Of a stretch of DNA of 64,000 bases, positions 1 to 9,157 are shown in pieces. Under the pieces are notes generated by a model that was not told the origin of the DNA, ran no database searches, and saw nothing but the letters and a program-made list of their open reading frames with translations. The stretch covers positions 6,092,501 through 6,156,500 of the forward strand of contig NZ_CP120717.1 in the NCBI RefSeq assembly GCF_032883915.1, written 5' to 3'. Position 1 is the first letter of the stretch, and the number at the start of each line of letters is the position of its first letter. The stretch is from Endozoicomonas sp. 8E (GTDB lineage Bacteria > Pseudomonadota > Gammaproteobacteria > Pseudomonadales > Endozoicomonadaceae). Position numbers and translations under genes: made by a program.

Positions 1-413
1 ACACCGGGCAAAAAACCTGTGAACTGATAGTAGCCGGTGACGATGACCAGTCGCACCCGTGCGGAAAGGTCTGCAAAAATGCTAAAGCTCTTTTGGATCA
101 CAAAAGAAGAGCGCACACCGGGCAACAAACCTGTGACGTAATGGTGGTCGGGCAGGATGGCCAGCAACAGCCATGCGGTACAATCTGCAAGAATGCCGGA
201 GCCCTGTCGTGTCACAAAAGCCTCAGGCACAGGAAGCCAGAAATCTGTTACTTAACAGTTATCGGACAGGATGGGCAGCCACAACCATGCGGAAAAGTCT
301 GCAAGAATCCCCAGGTCATGGCGAATCACAAAAGAGCGCACCGAAAACGCAAACCTGTTGATGTCGATCGGAACGATGACCTCAGTCATCAAGAAGGTAA
401 AGTGAATAAGTAA
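1..413 (+). CDS. Secreted-type C2H2 zinc-finger protein, 3' part only (runs off left edge)
   Basis: The reading frame is open from the first bases of the window to a TAA at 411-413, so only the C-terminus is visible. It carries three long-format fingers (C-x13-C-x3-C-x8-H-x4-H). The last two are joined irregularly: the second ends HKSLRH and runs directly into RKPEIC without the usual H-[TS]-G linker. The tail is HRKRKPVDVDRNDDLS... ending KVNK, the same tail type as its downstream neighbours. It is the first visible member of the array; the next gene's ATT start lies 135 bp downstream. Zinc binding follows from the motif; the partner is unknown. Confidence 0.85.
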   Translation, partial: TGQKTCELIVAGDDDQSHPCGKVCKNAKALLDHKRRAHTGQQTCDVMVVGQDGQQQPCGTICKNAGALSCHKSLRHRKPEICYLTVIGQDGQPQPCGKVCKNPQVMANHKRAHRKRKPVDVDRNDDLSHQEGKVNK

Positions 414-515
414 AGATCTGACTCCAGTCCATTCATAAGGTTTGCCCTGTATGGCCTTTGATTTCTGACAGAAGGATTTGATAGCAAAACACGATTATTT
501 TCTTGATCTAATCTT

Positions 516-543
516 CTATCTTTAAACCAGAAAGCAAGGATAG
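516..543 (+). promoter_or_regulatory. SD-sequestering leader hairpin, shortened variant
   Basis: CTATCTTT (516-523) pairs with AAGGATAG (536-543), with one G-U, over a 12-nt loop. The rest of the leader differs from its paralogs, yet the pairing that hides the Shine-Dalgarno is kept. Confidence 0.5.
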
Positions 544-547
544 AATT

Positions 548-2413
548 ATTAAACACTCACTCTTTGCGGCACTGCTGTTGCCAATACTTTCGTTATGTGT
601 CCTCTGTCAGGCTGAAGTGTTGACAAGAAGTTTAATAGTCGAGCTTGAACAGAGTGCAGGCTCTCCAAAACATTCCTTCTCAATAAAACGTGACCTGGAT
701 ACATTGTCAGGCCACCCATCAGACATTACTGACACAAACGGCAACTCAGGATCATACTCACAGTCTGATAACAAACTACACAGGTCCGGTTATTACGAAG
801 CAAAAGCAACCATCATCAAGTCTATCTCTTGGCAATTGCTTTACGCCACGAACCTGCTGGTTGCTTACGAACTGATCCTGACCAACAGAAAAGCTAATCC
901 AGACTCCAATTCTGATTCATGGCTACCTGTAGAAGTATCGTTTGCTGCCGGTTCGCTTTTAAGAAGCTGTTGGAACCAGAATTCACTACTGTTTAACCCC
1001 GTTGAACAACAGGCAAAGTCTATGTTGACACAGGGAAAACACCCGTTTGTGACCATCACGACAATGTTTGACTCTGGACATAACTCACCAGAATACCCAC
1101 CGCCAGACTCTTCCGGCCAGCATGCTCCACAAGCCACCACTCAGGCTGTCTTTTATTTCACTTATCTCTTGCATTCTGACTCTGGCGACGGTGACGAAGC
1201 TCCTGAACAACACTCACACACTTTAGGTTTAAATTGTTTCGTCGATCCCTGTCAGGGCGTTTGTCGATTCCGTGTATCTTCCGATAACAGAGAGTCGGCT
1301 CAATCGTCGCCTGATGATGTGCGAATGCCCGGGAACGCGTCCGTCACCTCTGATGATTTGGTTATAATCAGCGGGTTACTCAATCTGCGTAATCGTAGTT
1401 CTCTCGGAGAAACCGGAATCCCCTTTACACTTAGCCATTTCACACCCCCAATGGGGACTTCAGAAATACTACAAACGGCAACGGCATCGACCCAATTGGA
1501 TCAAAGCCCACCTTATCTTTCCAAGACAGGTACAAACCTGGCAAGACACAGCGGGCAACGAACCTGTAAGGTGCCCCTGATAGAGGAAGATGGCCAACAT
1601 CGACCATGCGGCAAGACCTGCAAGAATGCTCGCGCCCTGTCGGTTCACAAAAGCAGATACCATACCGGGCAAAAAACCTGTACCGTGATAGTGGTCAAAG
1701 AGGATGGTCAGGAGCAGCTATGCAGGACAATCTGTAAGAATGGTAAAGCCTTGTCAGAGCACAAAAAACGAGACCACACCGGACAACAAATCTGTGATGT
1801 AGCCGTGGTGTGGGAAAATGGCCAGCTGCAGCCATGTGGGGCTGTCTGCAAGAATGTGAAAAGCCTGTCGAATCACATAAGAAGATACCACACCAGACAA
1901 CAAACCTGTGACATAACAGTGGTCGGAGTAAATGGCCTGCAGCGACCATGCGGAAGGTCCTGCAAGAATGCACAAGCTCTGTCGGTTCACAAAAGCAGAG
2001 TCCACACCGGGCAACGAACCTGCGCCCTGACAGTCATCGAAAAGGATGGCCAGCAGCGGTCATGCGGGACTCTCTGCAAGAACGCTCAGGCCCTATCGGA
2101 TCACAAAAGCAGATACCACAGCAGACAGCGAACCTGTGACGTAACCCTGATCGGTGACAATGGTCAACAGCAGCCATGCGGGAAGGCTTGCAAGAATACA
2201 AAAGCCCTGTCATCTCACAAAAACAGAGAGCACAGCGGGCAAAAAACCTGCAACACATCCGTGCTGGGGGAGGATGGCCAGCCACAGCCATGCGGGAAGG
2301 TCTGCAAAAATGCTTCAGACCTGTCGAATCACAAAAGAATACATCGAAAACGCAAACCTGATGATCTGGACCGGAAGGATGACCTCAGTCTTCAGGCAGA
2401 TAAAGTGAAATAA
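548..2413 (+). CDS. Secreted polydactyl zinc-finger protein, 7 long fingers
   Basis: The protein is 621 aa when read from ATT at 548, which lies 7 nt after AAGGA. This start gives a clean Sec signal peptide (MKHSLFAALL..., predicted cut after CQA). A TTG at 578 would delete the positively charged n-region. The mature N-domain holds the hydrophobic stretch ISWQLLYATNLLVAYELIL and the knuckle C-x4-C-x3-C (NCFVDPCQGVC, about residue 231). Seven 38-residue fingers begin near residue 340, each C-x13-C-x12-H-x4-H with H-[TS]-[GR]-Q linkers. The tail is HRKRKPDDLDRKDDLS. The N-domain matches no family I know; the fingers suggest nucleic-acid or protein binding. Confidence 0.88.
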   Translation: MKHSLFAALLLPILSLCVLCQAEVLTRSLIVELEQSAGSPKHSFSIKRDLDTLSGHPSDITDTNGNSGSYSQSDNKLHRSGYYEAKATIIKSISWQLLYATNLLVAYELILTNRKANPDSNSDSWLPVEVSFAAGSLLRSCWNQNSLLFNPVEQQAKSMLTQGKHPFVTITTMFDSGHNSPEYPPPDSSGQHAPQATTQAVFYFTYLLHSDSGDGDEAPEQHSHTLGLNCFVDPCQGVCRFRVSSDNRESAQSSPDDVRMPGNASVTSDDLVIISGLLNLRNRSSLGETGIPFTLSHFTPPMGTSEILQTATASTQLDQSPPYLSKTGTNLARHSGQRTCKVPLIEEDGQHRPCGKTCKNARALSVHKSRYHTGQKTCTVIVVKEDGQEQLCRTICKNGKALSEHKKRDHTGQQICDVAVVWENGQLQPCGAVCKNVKSLSNHIRRYHTRQQTCDITVVGVNGLQRPCGRSCKNAQALSVHKSRVHTGQRTCALTVIEKDGQQRSCGTLCKNAQALSDHKSRYHSRQRTCDVTLIGDNGQQQPCGKACKNTKALSSHKNREHSGQKTCNTSVLGEDGQPQPCGKVCKNASDLSNHKRIHRKRKPDDLDRKDDLSLQADKVK

Positions 2414-2511
2414 TTAGCTATCTTATCTGAGCTTTCAAGAAGTTTTGCCCAGTGTAGCCTTTGATTTTTAACAGGCGTTTTTTAACAGAAAAACACACTT
2501 ATTTTCTTGGT

Positions 2512-2548
2512 CTATCCTTCCTCTCTGTAAACCAGAACACAAGGATAG
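2512..2548 (+). promoter_or_regulatory. SD-sequestering leader hairpin, consensus form
   Basis: CTATCCTT (2512-2519) is the exact reverse complement of AAGGATAG (2541-2548). Inside the 21-nt loop, TCTG-TAAAC-CAGA forms a second small stem. The ATT start follows at 2553. Confidence 0.55.
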
Positions 2549-2552
2549 AATT

Positions 2553-4262
2553 ATTAAACACTCCCCCTTTGCTTCACTGCTATTGCTGCTACTATCTTTT
2601 TCTGTCGCCTGTCAGGGCGAATTGTTGGCAGGATGTTTTAATGCTGAGCTTGAACAGAACCCAGTTTCTACAAGGCAGAACTTTTACATAAAGAGTGATC
2701 GTCGTACATTTTCGGAAGACCCTACAGAAGTTGCCCGTACAAACGCCTATGCAGGATCAGATTCGCTGCCTGATGACAAACGGCACAGACCGTTCGGTTG
2801 CGAGCTAAAAACAACCATCATTGAATCTATTTCATGGCAATGGCTTTACACCACGAATCTGCTGGTTGCTTACGAACTGATCCTGATTACCAGAGACACT
2901 CCCAGGTATTCCAAACCTTATTCATGGCTACCTTTAGAAGCGCTTATAGCTGTCGGCTTGCTTTTAAAAAACTATTGGCACCCCGATTCACCTCTGTTTA
3001 ACCTGGTTGAACTACAGGCGGCATTTATGTTGACACCGGGGAACCGTCCGTCTGCCACCATCAGTACAATGTTTGGATCTGAACATAACCCGACACAATA
3101 CCAGCCTCCAGGACCAAACGGCCAGAAAGCCCCACAAGCCACAACCTCTGCTAACGGCTATTTCACTCACTCCATCTATTTTGACTCTGGCAACGGTAAC
3201 GAAAGCCCTGAACAACGCTCACACACTTTAGATTTAACTTGTTTCGTCCATCCCTGTCATGGTGTTTGTCGATTGCGTACATCATTCGATAGCAGAGAGT
3301 CTACTCAATGGCCGCTTAATGATGCGCAAATGCTCGAGAATATACATCTCACCACTGAGGACCTGATTTTAATCAACGGGTTACTCAATTTAGGTAATCA
3401 CAATCTTCACGATGAAACCGGAATGCCCCATACACTTGCCCATGCCTTAACCCCAATGGGTACTTCAGAAACACAACAAACAACAGGATCATTCCAGTCG
3501 GATCACAAAACCGGGCAACATGTTTGTGACAGGACAGTGGTCAGTCAAGATGGCCGGCAGAGGCCTTGCGGTATGATCTCAAAGAATGCTAAAACCCTGT
3601 CGTCTCATAAAAGTAGATACCACACCGGCCAAAAAACTTGTGACCTGACTGTGGTCGGGGACGATGGCAGACAGCAACTATGCGGGAAGGTCTTCAAGAA
3701 TGCAGCAAGTCTGTCGAGTCACAAAGGCGGACATCACACCGATAAAAAAATCTGTGACGTGGCAGTGGCTGGGGAAAATGGTCAACAACGACCATGCGAG
3801 AGGCTCTGCAAAAGTGTTCAAGCCCTGTTCGATCACAAAAGAAGAAACCACACTGGGCAACAAACCTGTAACATGACAATCATTGAGGATGATGGCCAGC
3901 AGCGGTCATGTAGAAAAGTCTGTAAGAGTTCTAAAAGTCTGTCGAATCACAAAAACAGAGAACACTCCGGACAAAAAACCTGTAACATGACAATGGTCGA
4001 GGAGGACGGCCAGCAGCGACCGTGCGGAAAGATTTGCAAGAATGCTCCATCTCTGTCGGTTCACAAAAGCAAATACCACAGTGGGCAAAAAACCTGTTAC
4101 ATAACCTTGGTCACAGAGGATGGCCTGCAGCGGCTATGCGGGAAGGTCTGCAAGAATACTCAAGCCCTGTCGGCACACAAAAGAATGCATCAAAAACGCA
4201 AATCCGTCGATACGGAGCAGGACAATGATCTCAGCCTTCAAAAAAGTAAAGTGAATAAGTAA
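2553..4262 (+). CDS. Secreted polydactyl zinc-finger protein, 6 long fingers
   Basis: 569 aa from ATT 2553. The signal peptide ends ...SVACQG-E. The N-domain includes SISWQWLYTTNLLVAYELIL and the knuckle NLTCFVHPCHGVC-like motif (C-x4-C-x3-C). Six fingers begin at about residue 325. Informative variants: finger 1 reads GMISK and finger 2 GKVFK where the others have G-x-x-C-K. The third cysteine of the long format is therefore dispensable and sits at the hydrophobic-core position (second zinc Cys +4) of a C2H2 finger. The tail is HQKRKSVDTEQDNDLS...KVNK. Confidence 0.88.
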   Translation: MKHSPFASLLLLLLSFSVACQGELLAGCFNAELEQNPVSTRQNFYIKSDRRTFSEDPTEVARTNAYAGSDSLPDDKRHRPFGCELKTTIIESISWQWLYTTNLLVAYELILITRDTPRYSKPYSWLPLEALIAVGLLLKNYWHPDSPLFNLVELQAAFMLTPGNRPSATISTMFGSEHNPTQYQPPGPNGQKAPQATTSANGYFTHSIYFDSGNGNESPEQRSHTLDLTCFVHPCHGVCRLRTSFDSRESTQWPLNDAQMLENIHLTTEDLILINGLLNLGNHNLHDETGMPHTLAHALTPMGTSETQQTTGSFQSDHKTGQHVCDRTVVSQDGRQRPCGMISKNAKTLSSHKSRYHTGQKTCDLTVVGDDGRQQLCGKVFKNAASLSSHKGGHHTDKKICDVAVAGENGQQRPCERLCKSVQALFDHKRRNHTGQQTCNMTIIEDDGQQRSCRKVCKSSKSLSNHKNREHSGQKTCNMTMVEEDGQQRPCGKICKNAPSLSVHKSKYHSGQKTCYITLVTEDGLQRLCGKVCKNTQALSAHKRMHQKRKSVDTEQDNDLSLQKSKVNK

Positions 4263-4372
4263 TACCCGATCTGATAACAGACCATGAGGTTTTGCACATT
4301 GCAAACTTTGCTTTTTAACAGAAGGTTTTAAAAAAAGGTCTTTGACATAACAAAAACGCTTATTTTCTTGAT

Positions 4373-4409
4373 CTATCCTTCCTCTCTGAATACCAGTATA
4401 CAAGGATAG
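4373..4409 (+). promoter_or_regulatory. SD-sequestering leader hairpin with in-frame upstream stop
   Basis: CTATCCTT (4373-4380) pairs with AAGGATAG (4402-4409). The inner stem is CTG-AATAC-CAG, with a changed loop. A TGA in the gene's frame lies within the loop, and no ATG, GTG or TTG separates it from the ATT at 4414. Confidence 0.55.
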
Positions 4410-4413
4410 AATT

Positions 4414-6087
4414 ATTAAATACCTAATCTATGCTACATCGCTTTTGCTGCTACCGTCATTGTCTATCATCTGTCGGGCTGAACCTTTGAGAAGTCATTTT
4501 GTTGTTGAACTTGTACAGGATGCTGGTTCTCCAAAACAGAACTTTGCTACAAAGCCTGGGCGGCGTACATTTTCGGAAGACCCGTCAAACATTGCCGACA
4601 CAGACGGCTATACAGAACCTGACCTGCCACCTGATGACAAACGACACAGAGTGGGCGATTACCGAGTTAAAATGACCAGCATCGAGTCAATACCCTGGCA
4701 ATGGCTTTATGCCACGAATCTGCTCGTAGCTCACAAGCTGGTGGTGACCATCAAAGACTCCCCTGCGAACTCCAATCTTTATTCATTGTCCGTAGAAGTG
4801 GTTGTCGCTGTCAGTTGGCTTTTAAGCAGCTATTGGAAGCCGGATTCATCGCTGTTTAACTCGATTGAACAACAAGAAGCAACATCTATGCTGACAAGAA
4901 GAGGGCACCTGCCTGCAACCGTTACCAGAATGTTTGGCTCCAGACATGACCAACCACAACACCCTCCGTCACAATCATTCGGCCAGCACGCTCCAAAACC
5001 CACAAGCCAACCTGCAGGCTATTTCACTTATCTCCAGTATTCTGACTCTGCCGACGATAACGAAGGCCCTCAACCTCAATCACACACTTTAAGTTTAAAT
5101 TGTTACATCTATCCCTGTCATGGCGTTTGTAGATTACGACCATCACCCGATAATACACATTCAATGAGTGCAGAGGCAGCAATTACTAATCCTTCCGGGC
5201 CAATCAATGATGCTGCACCAACACTCCGGAGTTCGCCTGTCACCACTGATGATTGGGTTATAATAAAAGGGTTACTCAGTCTGCGTGGTCACAGTCTTCC
5301 AGAACAAGCCGGTATTTCCTTTACGCCTTGCCATTCCAACCCCTCAATGGGAAAGTCAGAAGCACAAGAAACAAAAACAGAAGCATTCCAACCGGCCTCA
5401 AGCACAACTCATCTTTCCCGGATATCTCCAATAAGAGCGACAGACCAGAGTACGCAACCAACCTGTGAAATGACGGTGGTCGGGGAAGATGGCCTGGAAT
5501 GGCGATGCGGAAAGGTTTGCAAAAATGCCAGAACCCTGCGGGATCACAGAAGAAAAAACCACACCGGGCAACGAACCTGTGAGGTAAGCGTAGTCGGGGG
5601 TCATGGCCAGCTGAGACCATGCGGGAAAGTTTGCAAGAATGCCAAAGCCCTGTCGGCTCATAAAAGCAGAAACCATACCGAGCAAAAAGCCTGTGATGTG
5701 TTAGTGTTCAGGAAAAATGGCCAGCAATGGCCATGCGGAAGGATCTGCAGAAATGCTGGTGCCCTGTCGGATCACAAAAGTGGACACCACTCCGGGCGAA
5801 GAACCTGTGACGTGCAAGTAGTCAAGGAGGATGGACTGTCGCAGCCGTGCAGTAAGATCTGCAAGAGTACTAAAATCCTCTCGGATCACAAAAGAAGATA
5901 CCACTCCGGGCAACAAGCCTGTGACCTGAAAGTGATCGGGGAGGATGGTCAGCTAAGGACATGCGGCAAGGTCTGCAATAGTTCACATGCTTTGACGGAA
6001 CACAAAAGGATACATAGAAGGCGAAAGCATGTAGATATGGATCAGGACAATAACTTCAGTCATGATCTGACACCCAGCCTTCCATAA
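4414..6087 (+). CDS. Secreted polydactyl zinc-finger protein, 5 long fingers
   Basis: 557 aa from ATT 4414. The n-region is diverged (MKYLIYATSL...), but the hydrophobic core and the CRA-E cleavage context remain. The knuckle is LNCYIYPCHGVCRLR. Five fingers begin near residue 351. It is the shortest finger array among the intact genes. The tail HRRRKHVDMDQDNNFSHDLTPSLP ends in a sequence unlike its neighbours, probably from a 3' read-through into the old spacer. Confidence 0.87.
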   Translation: MKYLIYATSLLLLPSLSIICRAEPLRSHFVVELVQDAGSPKQNFATKPGRRTFSEDPSNIADTDGYTEPDLPPDDKRHRVGDYRVKMTSIESIPWQWLYATNLLVAHKLVVTIKDSPANSNLYSLSVEVVVAVSWLLSSYWKPDSSLFNSIEQQEATSMLTRRGHLPATVTRMFGSRHDQPQHPPSQSFGQHAPKPTSQPAGYFTYLQYSDSADDNEGPQPQSHTLSLNCYIYPCHGVCRLRPSPDNTHSMSAEAAITNPSGPINDAAPTLRSSPVTTDDWVIIKGLLSLRGHSLPEQAGISFTPCHSNPSMGKSEAQETKTEAFQPASSTTHLSRISPIRATDQSTQPTCEMTVVGEDGLEWRCGKVCKNARTLRDHRRKNHTGQRTCEVSVVGGHGQLRPCGKVCKNAKALSAHKSRNHTEQKACDVLVFRKNGQQWPCGRICRNAGALSDHKSGHHSGRRTCDVQVVKEDGLSQPCSKICKSTKILSDHKRRYHSGQQACDLKVIGEDGQLRTCGKVCNSSHALTEHKRIHRRRKHVDMDQDNNFSHDLTPSLP

Positions 6088-6171
6088 AATTAATCAGCAG
6101 CAATCTTTACCCTTAAATATTGGTTCTTTTTCAAAAGGTTTTTGACAGAAAAACAGGCTTATTTTTTTGAT

Positions 6172-6208
6172 CTATCCTTCCTCTTTGTAGACCAGAACGC
6201 AAGGATAT
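6172..6208 (+). promoter_or_regulatory. SD-sequestering leader hairpin with wobble-preserved inner stem
   Basis: TATCCTT pairs with AAGGATA (7 bp; the outermost G has become T). The inner stem is TTTG-TAGAC-CAGA, where C-to-T leaves a G-U pair. A TTGACA-like hexamer lies at about 6142-6147, but I see no convincing -10 box. Confidence 0.5.
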
Positions 6209-6212
6209 AATT

Positions 6213-8276
6213 ATTAAACACATACCCTCTACGTTTCTGCTGTGGACGCTTCTGTCGTTTTGCATCATCTGTCAGGCCGAATCATCGACAAGTCACTTTA
6301 TTGTCGAGCTTGAACAGAATGCAGACTCTCCAAAAAAGAACTTTGCTATAAATAGCCACCGTCGTACATTACCGTGCAAACCGTCAGATATTGCCGACAC
6401 AAAAGGCTATTCAGGATCAGATCTGCGACCTGAAAACAAATGCCGCAAGTCTGGCGCTTTTCGGGTAAAAACAACCATCATTGAGACTATTTCGTGGCGA
6501 CTGATTTACGCCACAAATCTGCTGGTTGCTTACCAACTTATCCTGACCACCAAAGGTCCACCTCTGAACTCCAGCCCTTATGCATGGCTACCGTTAGAAG
6601 TGGTTGTCAGTTGGCTTTTGAAAAGCCACTGGAATCCCGATTCATGGCTGTTTAAACCGATTGAACAACAGGCGAGTCAGGGTCTCCCGTTTGCGTCCAT
6701 CACTATAATGTTTGGCTCTGGACAAAACCAGGAACAATATTCGCCATCAAAATCATCTTGCCAGCAAGCTCCGGAGACAACCACTGCCCGTAAAGCCTCT
6801 TTTGCCCCCTCGCGCAATACAGACTATGCCGGCGGCAACGAAGACCCTCAGCAACCCTCACATAGTTTGGATTTAAATTGTTACGTTTATCCCTGTAACG
6901 GCGTTTGTCGATTCCGATCATCATCCGATAGCACCGAGCCCCCTCTGTGGACAATGAATGACGGAGAAAGCTCATGCCCCCACTTGGCTGATGGACAATG
7001 CCTGAGCTGTATAGGTCATTTGAATCCTCTACACATTACAGACTTCCAGAAAAACTCACCTTTCAAAACATCGAGTGATCTTTCTGAGATTGAACGCCGA
7101 TACAATTACGACCCACAACCCGTTGGCATTGATAGCGACACTGACGGGGTCGCCATAGACAGGGTCGCCTGTACATCTGACGCCATTGTGCCACTCAACT
7201 ATGACGCACCAATACCGGGAGAACGGCCTTCCACCGATAATGATTCTGTGCTTGAAGGCTCACTCGAAATGCAGAGCCATCACGGAGAAGACAAGATTAT
7301 CTTTAAACTTGCCCATTCAGAAACACAAACAACAACCACTGAATCATTCGTATGGAATCAGTACCAACCTCATCACTCACAGACAGCGGCAATGCAACCT
7401 GAAGGCCACAACAGGCAAAAAACCTGTGATGCGACTGTGGTCGGGGAGGATCGCAAAGAACGGCCATGCGGGATGATCTGCAAGAATGCTCAAGCCCTGC
7501 GACATCACAAAAGAAAAACACACACCGGGCAACAAACCTGTGACCTGACCGTGGTCGGGCGTGATGGCCAGCCGCAGCCATGCGGAAGGCTCTTCCAGAA
7601 TATTCAATCCCTGGCAACACACAGAAGTAGCCAGCACACAGGACAAAAAACCTGTAAAGTGATCGTGGTCGGTGAGGATGGCCTGCAGCGACCATGCGGG
7701 GCGGTCTGCAAGAATGCTAATTCCCTGACGAATCACAAAACCAGAGTCCACAGCGGGCAACGAATCTGTATCGTAAACGTAACTGGGGAGGATGGCCAGC
7801 TGCGTCCGTGTGGAGCGGTCTGCAAGAGCACTAAAGCCCGCTCGGATCACAAAAGAACCGTCCACAGCAGTCAACAAACCTGTAACATGACCGTTTTAGG
7901 GCAGGATGGCCAGGAGCGGCCATGCGGGATGGTCCTGATGAATCTACATACCCTGACGACTCATAGAAGCTATTACCACACAGGAAAAAAAATCTGTAGC
8001 GTGATCCTGACCGAGAGGGATGGCCAGCCGCGGCCATGCGGGATGATCTGCAAAAATTCTCAAGCCTTGTCGGCTCACAAAAGAAGAAACCACACCGGAC
8101 AACAAACCTGCGATGTCAACGTGGCCGCTAAAAATGGCCAAGCGCGGTCATGCGGGATGATCTGCGAAAACTCTCACGCCCTGATGATTCACAAAAAAAA
8201 ACATCGAAAACGCAAGCCTGTTAATGTGCAACAGAACGATGACTCAGCGGACAGAAAAAGAAAACCGTACAAGTGA
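6213..8276 (+). CDS. Secreted polydactyl zinc-finger protein, 7 long fingers; no canonical start for 129 codons
   Basis: 687 aa from ATT 6213. The frame is open from there, but the first ATG/GTG/TTG in frame is GTG at 6600, in the middle of the conserved N-domain. ATT initiation is therefore needed to make the signal peptide and N-domain. After the knuckle LNCYVYPCNGVCRFR there is a second Cys/His cluster, SCPHLADGQCLSCIGH, found in a subset of paralogs. Seven fingers start near residue 405. Finger 2 has LFQ and finger 5 VLM at the third-Cys position. The stop codon TGA (8274-8276) is the first triplet of an inserted inverted-repeat element. Confidence 0.87.
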   Translation: MKHIPSTFLLWTLLSFCIICQAESSTSHFIVELEQNADSPKKNFAINSHRRTLPCKPSDIADTKGYSGSDLRPENKCRKSGAFRVKTTIIETISWRLIYATNLLVAYQLILTTKGPPLNSSPYAWLPLEVVVSWLLKSHWNPDSWLFKPIEQQASQGLPFASITIMFGSGQNQEQYSPSKSSCQQAPETTTARKASFAPSRNTDYAGGNEDPQQPSHSLDLNCYVYPCNGVCRFRSSSDSTEPPLWTMNDGESSCPHLADGQCLSCIGHLNPLHITDFQKNSPFKTSSDLSEIERRYNYDPQPVGIDSDTDGVAIDRVACTSDAIVPLNYDAPIPGERPSTDNDSVLEGSLEMQSHHGEDKIIFKLAHSETQTTTTESFVWNQYQPHHSQTAAMQPEGHNRQKTCDATVVGEDRKERPCGMICKNAQALRHHKRKTHTGQQTCDLTVVGRDGQPQPCGRLFQNIQSLATHRSSQHTGQKTCKVIVVGEDGLQRPCGAVCKNANSLTNHKTRVHSGQRICIVNVTGEDGQLRPCGAVCKSTKARSDHKRTVHSSQQTCNMTVLGQDGQERPCGMVLMNLHTLTTHRSYYHTGKKICSVILTERDGQPRPCGMICKNSQALSAHKRRNHTGQQTCDVNVAAKNGQARSCGMICENSHALMIHKKKHRKRKPVNVQQNDDSADRKRKPYK

Positions 8277-8580
8277 CACTCCCCGCCTTGTCGAGGGTGT
8301 CGCAAAACTCCAACAGCTTGTTCCCATGCTCAGAGGTCGTCATTCCCGCGAAGGCGGGAATCCAGCGCCAACGGTGGATCTCTGCCTTCTCGGGGATGAC
8401 AAGGCCAAGGGGGCATCGGGCAGTATGGTTCTGGTGGTGAGTCTGTGTGGATTCCCGCCTTCGCGGGAATGACGAGAATGAAGTCGGGAATGACGAGAAT
8501 GAAGTCGGGAATGACGGGAGTCAACTCGTTCCCTCGCTGGAGAGGGTTTTGCGACAGCCTCGACAAGGCGGGGAGTGTCA
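8274..8580. mobile_element. 307-bp inverted-repeat element carrying REP-like palindromes
   Basis: The ends are long imperfect inverted repeats: TGACACTCCCCGCCTTGTCG... on the left and its complement on the right (about 37 bp). Inside are two copies of the palindrome ATTCCCGCGAAGGCGGGAAT (8342-8361, and inverted at 8451-8470), followed by a short tandem repeat of AATGACGAGAATGAAGTCGGG type (about 8468-8515). There is no credible ORF. It supplies the stop codon of the upstream zinc-finger gene, so it probably replaced that gene's original 3' end. Confidence 0.7.
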
Positions 8581-8673
8581 CCAGAAGATTTTTAACAATG
8601 GAACATGCATATTTAGTGCCCGTCCGTAAACCCTCAAATACTTGAAAATAGCGACTCATAGCCTAATTTAAGG

Positions 8674-8788
8674 AACGAAGATCTTCCAAAACAGGCCGTT
8701 TCCGAACTTATACGCCAGACCATTAATCCACAAATGCAGCTTGGCGAGGTTGATATTTCTGCCATTACATTCAATCTCAGGTCAAGGG
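8674..8788 (+). pseudogene. ISNCY-like transposase, N-terminal remnant
   Basis: The frame from GAT 8680 reads DLPKQAVSELIRQTINP, then LGEVDISAITFNLRSR, before homology breaks at about 8788. This resembles, from memory, the N-terminus of ISNCY-family transposases (INP...LG-x-I-x-I-x-x-IT...RSR). No start codon is visible. The matching C-terminal piece is at 10379-10666, beyond the IS607-type insertion; the middle of the gene is missing. Confidence 0.45.
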
Positions 8789-8861
8789 TTAAAAACAGTT
8801 CGCAGAAATCTATTATAATCTAAAATTATCTTATAAAATCTCAAGCATGGATAAGTGATTA

Positions 8862-9086
8862 GTGAAGATAGGTGAGGCAGCTCGTTTACTTGGTACAGAC
8901 CCAATAACACTACGGAAATCGGAAAATACAGGTGAGCTGCTTCCTGCCAGAAAGACCAAAGGCGGAGCTCGTTACTACGACGTGTCTGAATTGATGGGCT
9001 ACAGTAACGAAGCTGCGCCTACGCTTTGCTATTGCAGAGTATCCGGTCACGACCAAAAGCCAGACTTAGACAGGCAGCAAGAGTGA
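8862..9086 (+). pseudogene. tnpA: IS607-family serine recombinase TnpA, truncated
   Basis: A 74-aa reading frame starts at GTG 8862. Residues 1-50 are a MerR-like helix-turn-helix (MKIGEAARLLGTDPITLRKSE...GARYYDVSEL). It is followed by YCRVSGHDQKPDLDRQQE, the start of the serine-recombinase fold with the catalytic Ser of Y-x-R-V-S. A TGA at 9084-9086 ends it. In the same frame after the stop, LEACCSAKGWRTQVIRKNA still looks like recombinase sequence, but the rest of the catalytic domain is gone. It is expected to be inactive; the normal family length is about 200 aa. Confidence 0.75.
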
Positions 9087-9157
9087 CTGGAAGCCTGCTG
9101 TTCTGCAAAAGGTTGGCGAACTCAGGTTATACGAAAAAATGCTTGAGACTTTGCGAG

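Noticed and set aside
578-580. TTG as start of the first complete zinc-finger gene
   Set aside because: It would remove the basic n-region of the signal peptide, it is not conserved at that place in paralogs, and several paralogs lack any such codon.
2414-2552. Rho-independent terminators between array genes
   Set aside because: T-rich stretches are present in the spacers, but I found no GC-rich stem before them; the only consistent hairpin is the SD-covering leader.
6140-6180. Sigma-70 promoter before the gene at 6213 (TTGACA)
   Set aside because: The hexamer is not conserved in other spacers (mostly TTTAACAG) and there is no good -10 box at 16-18 bp.
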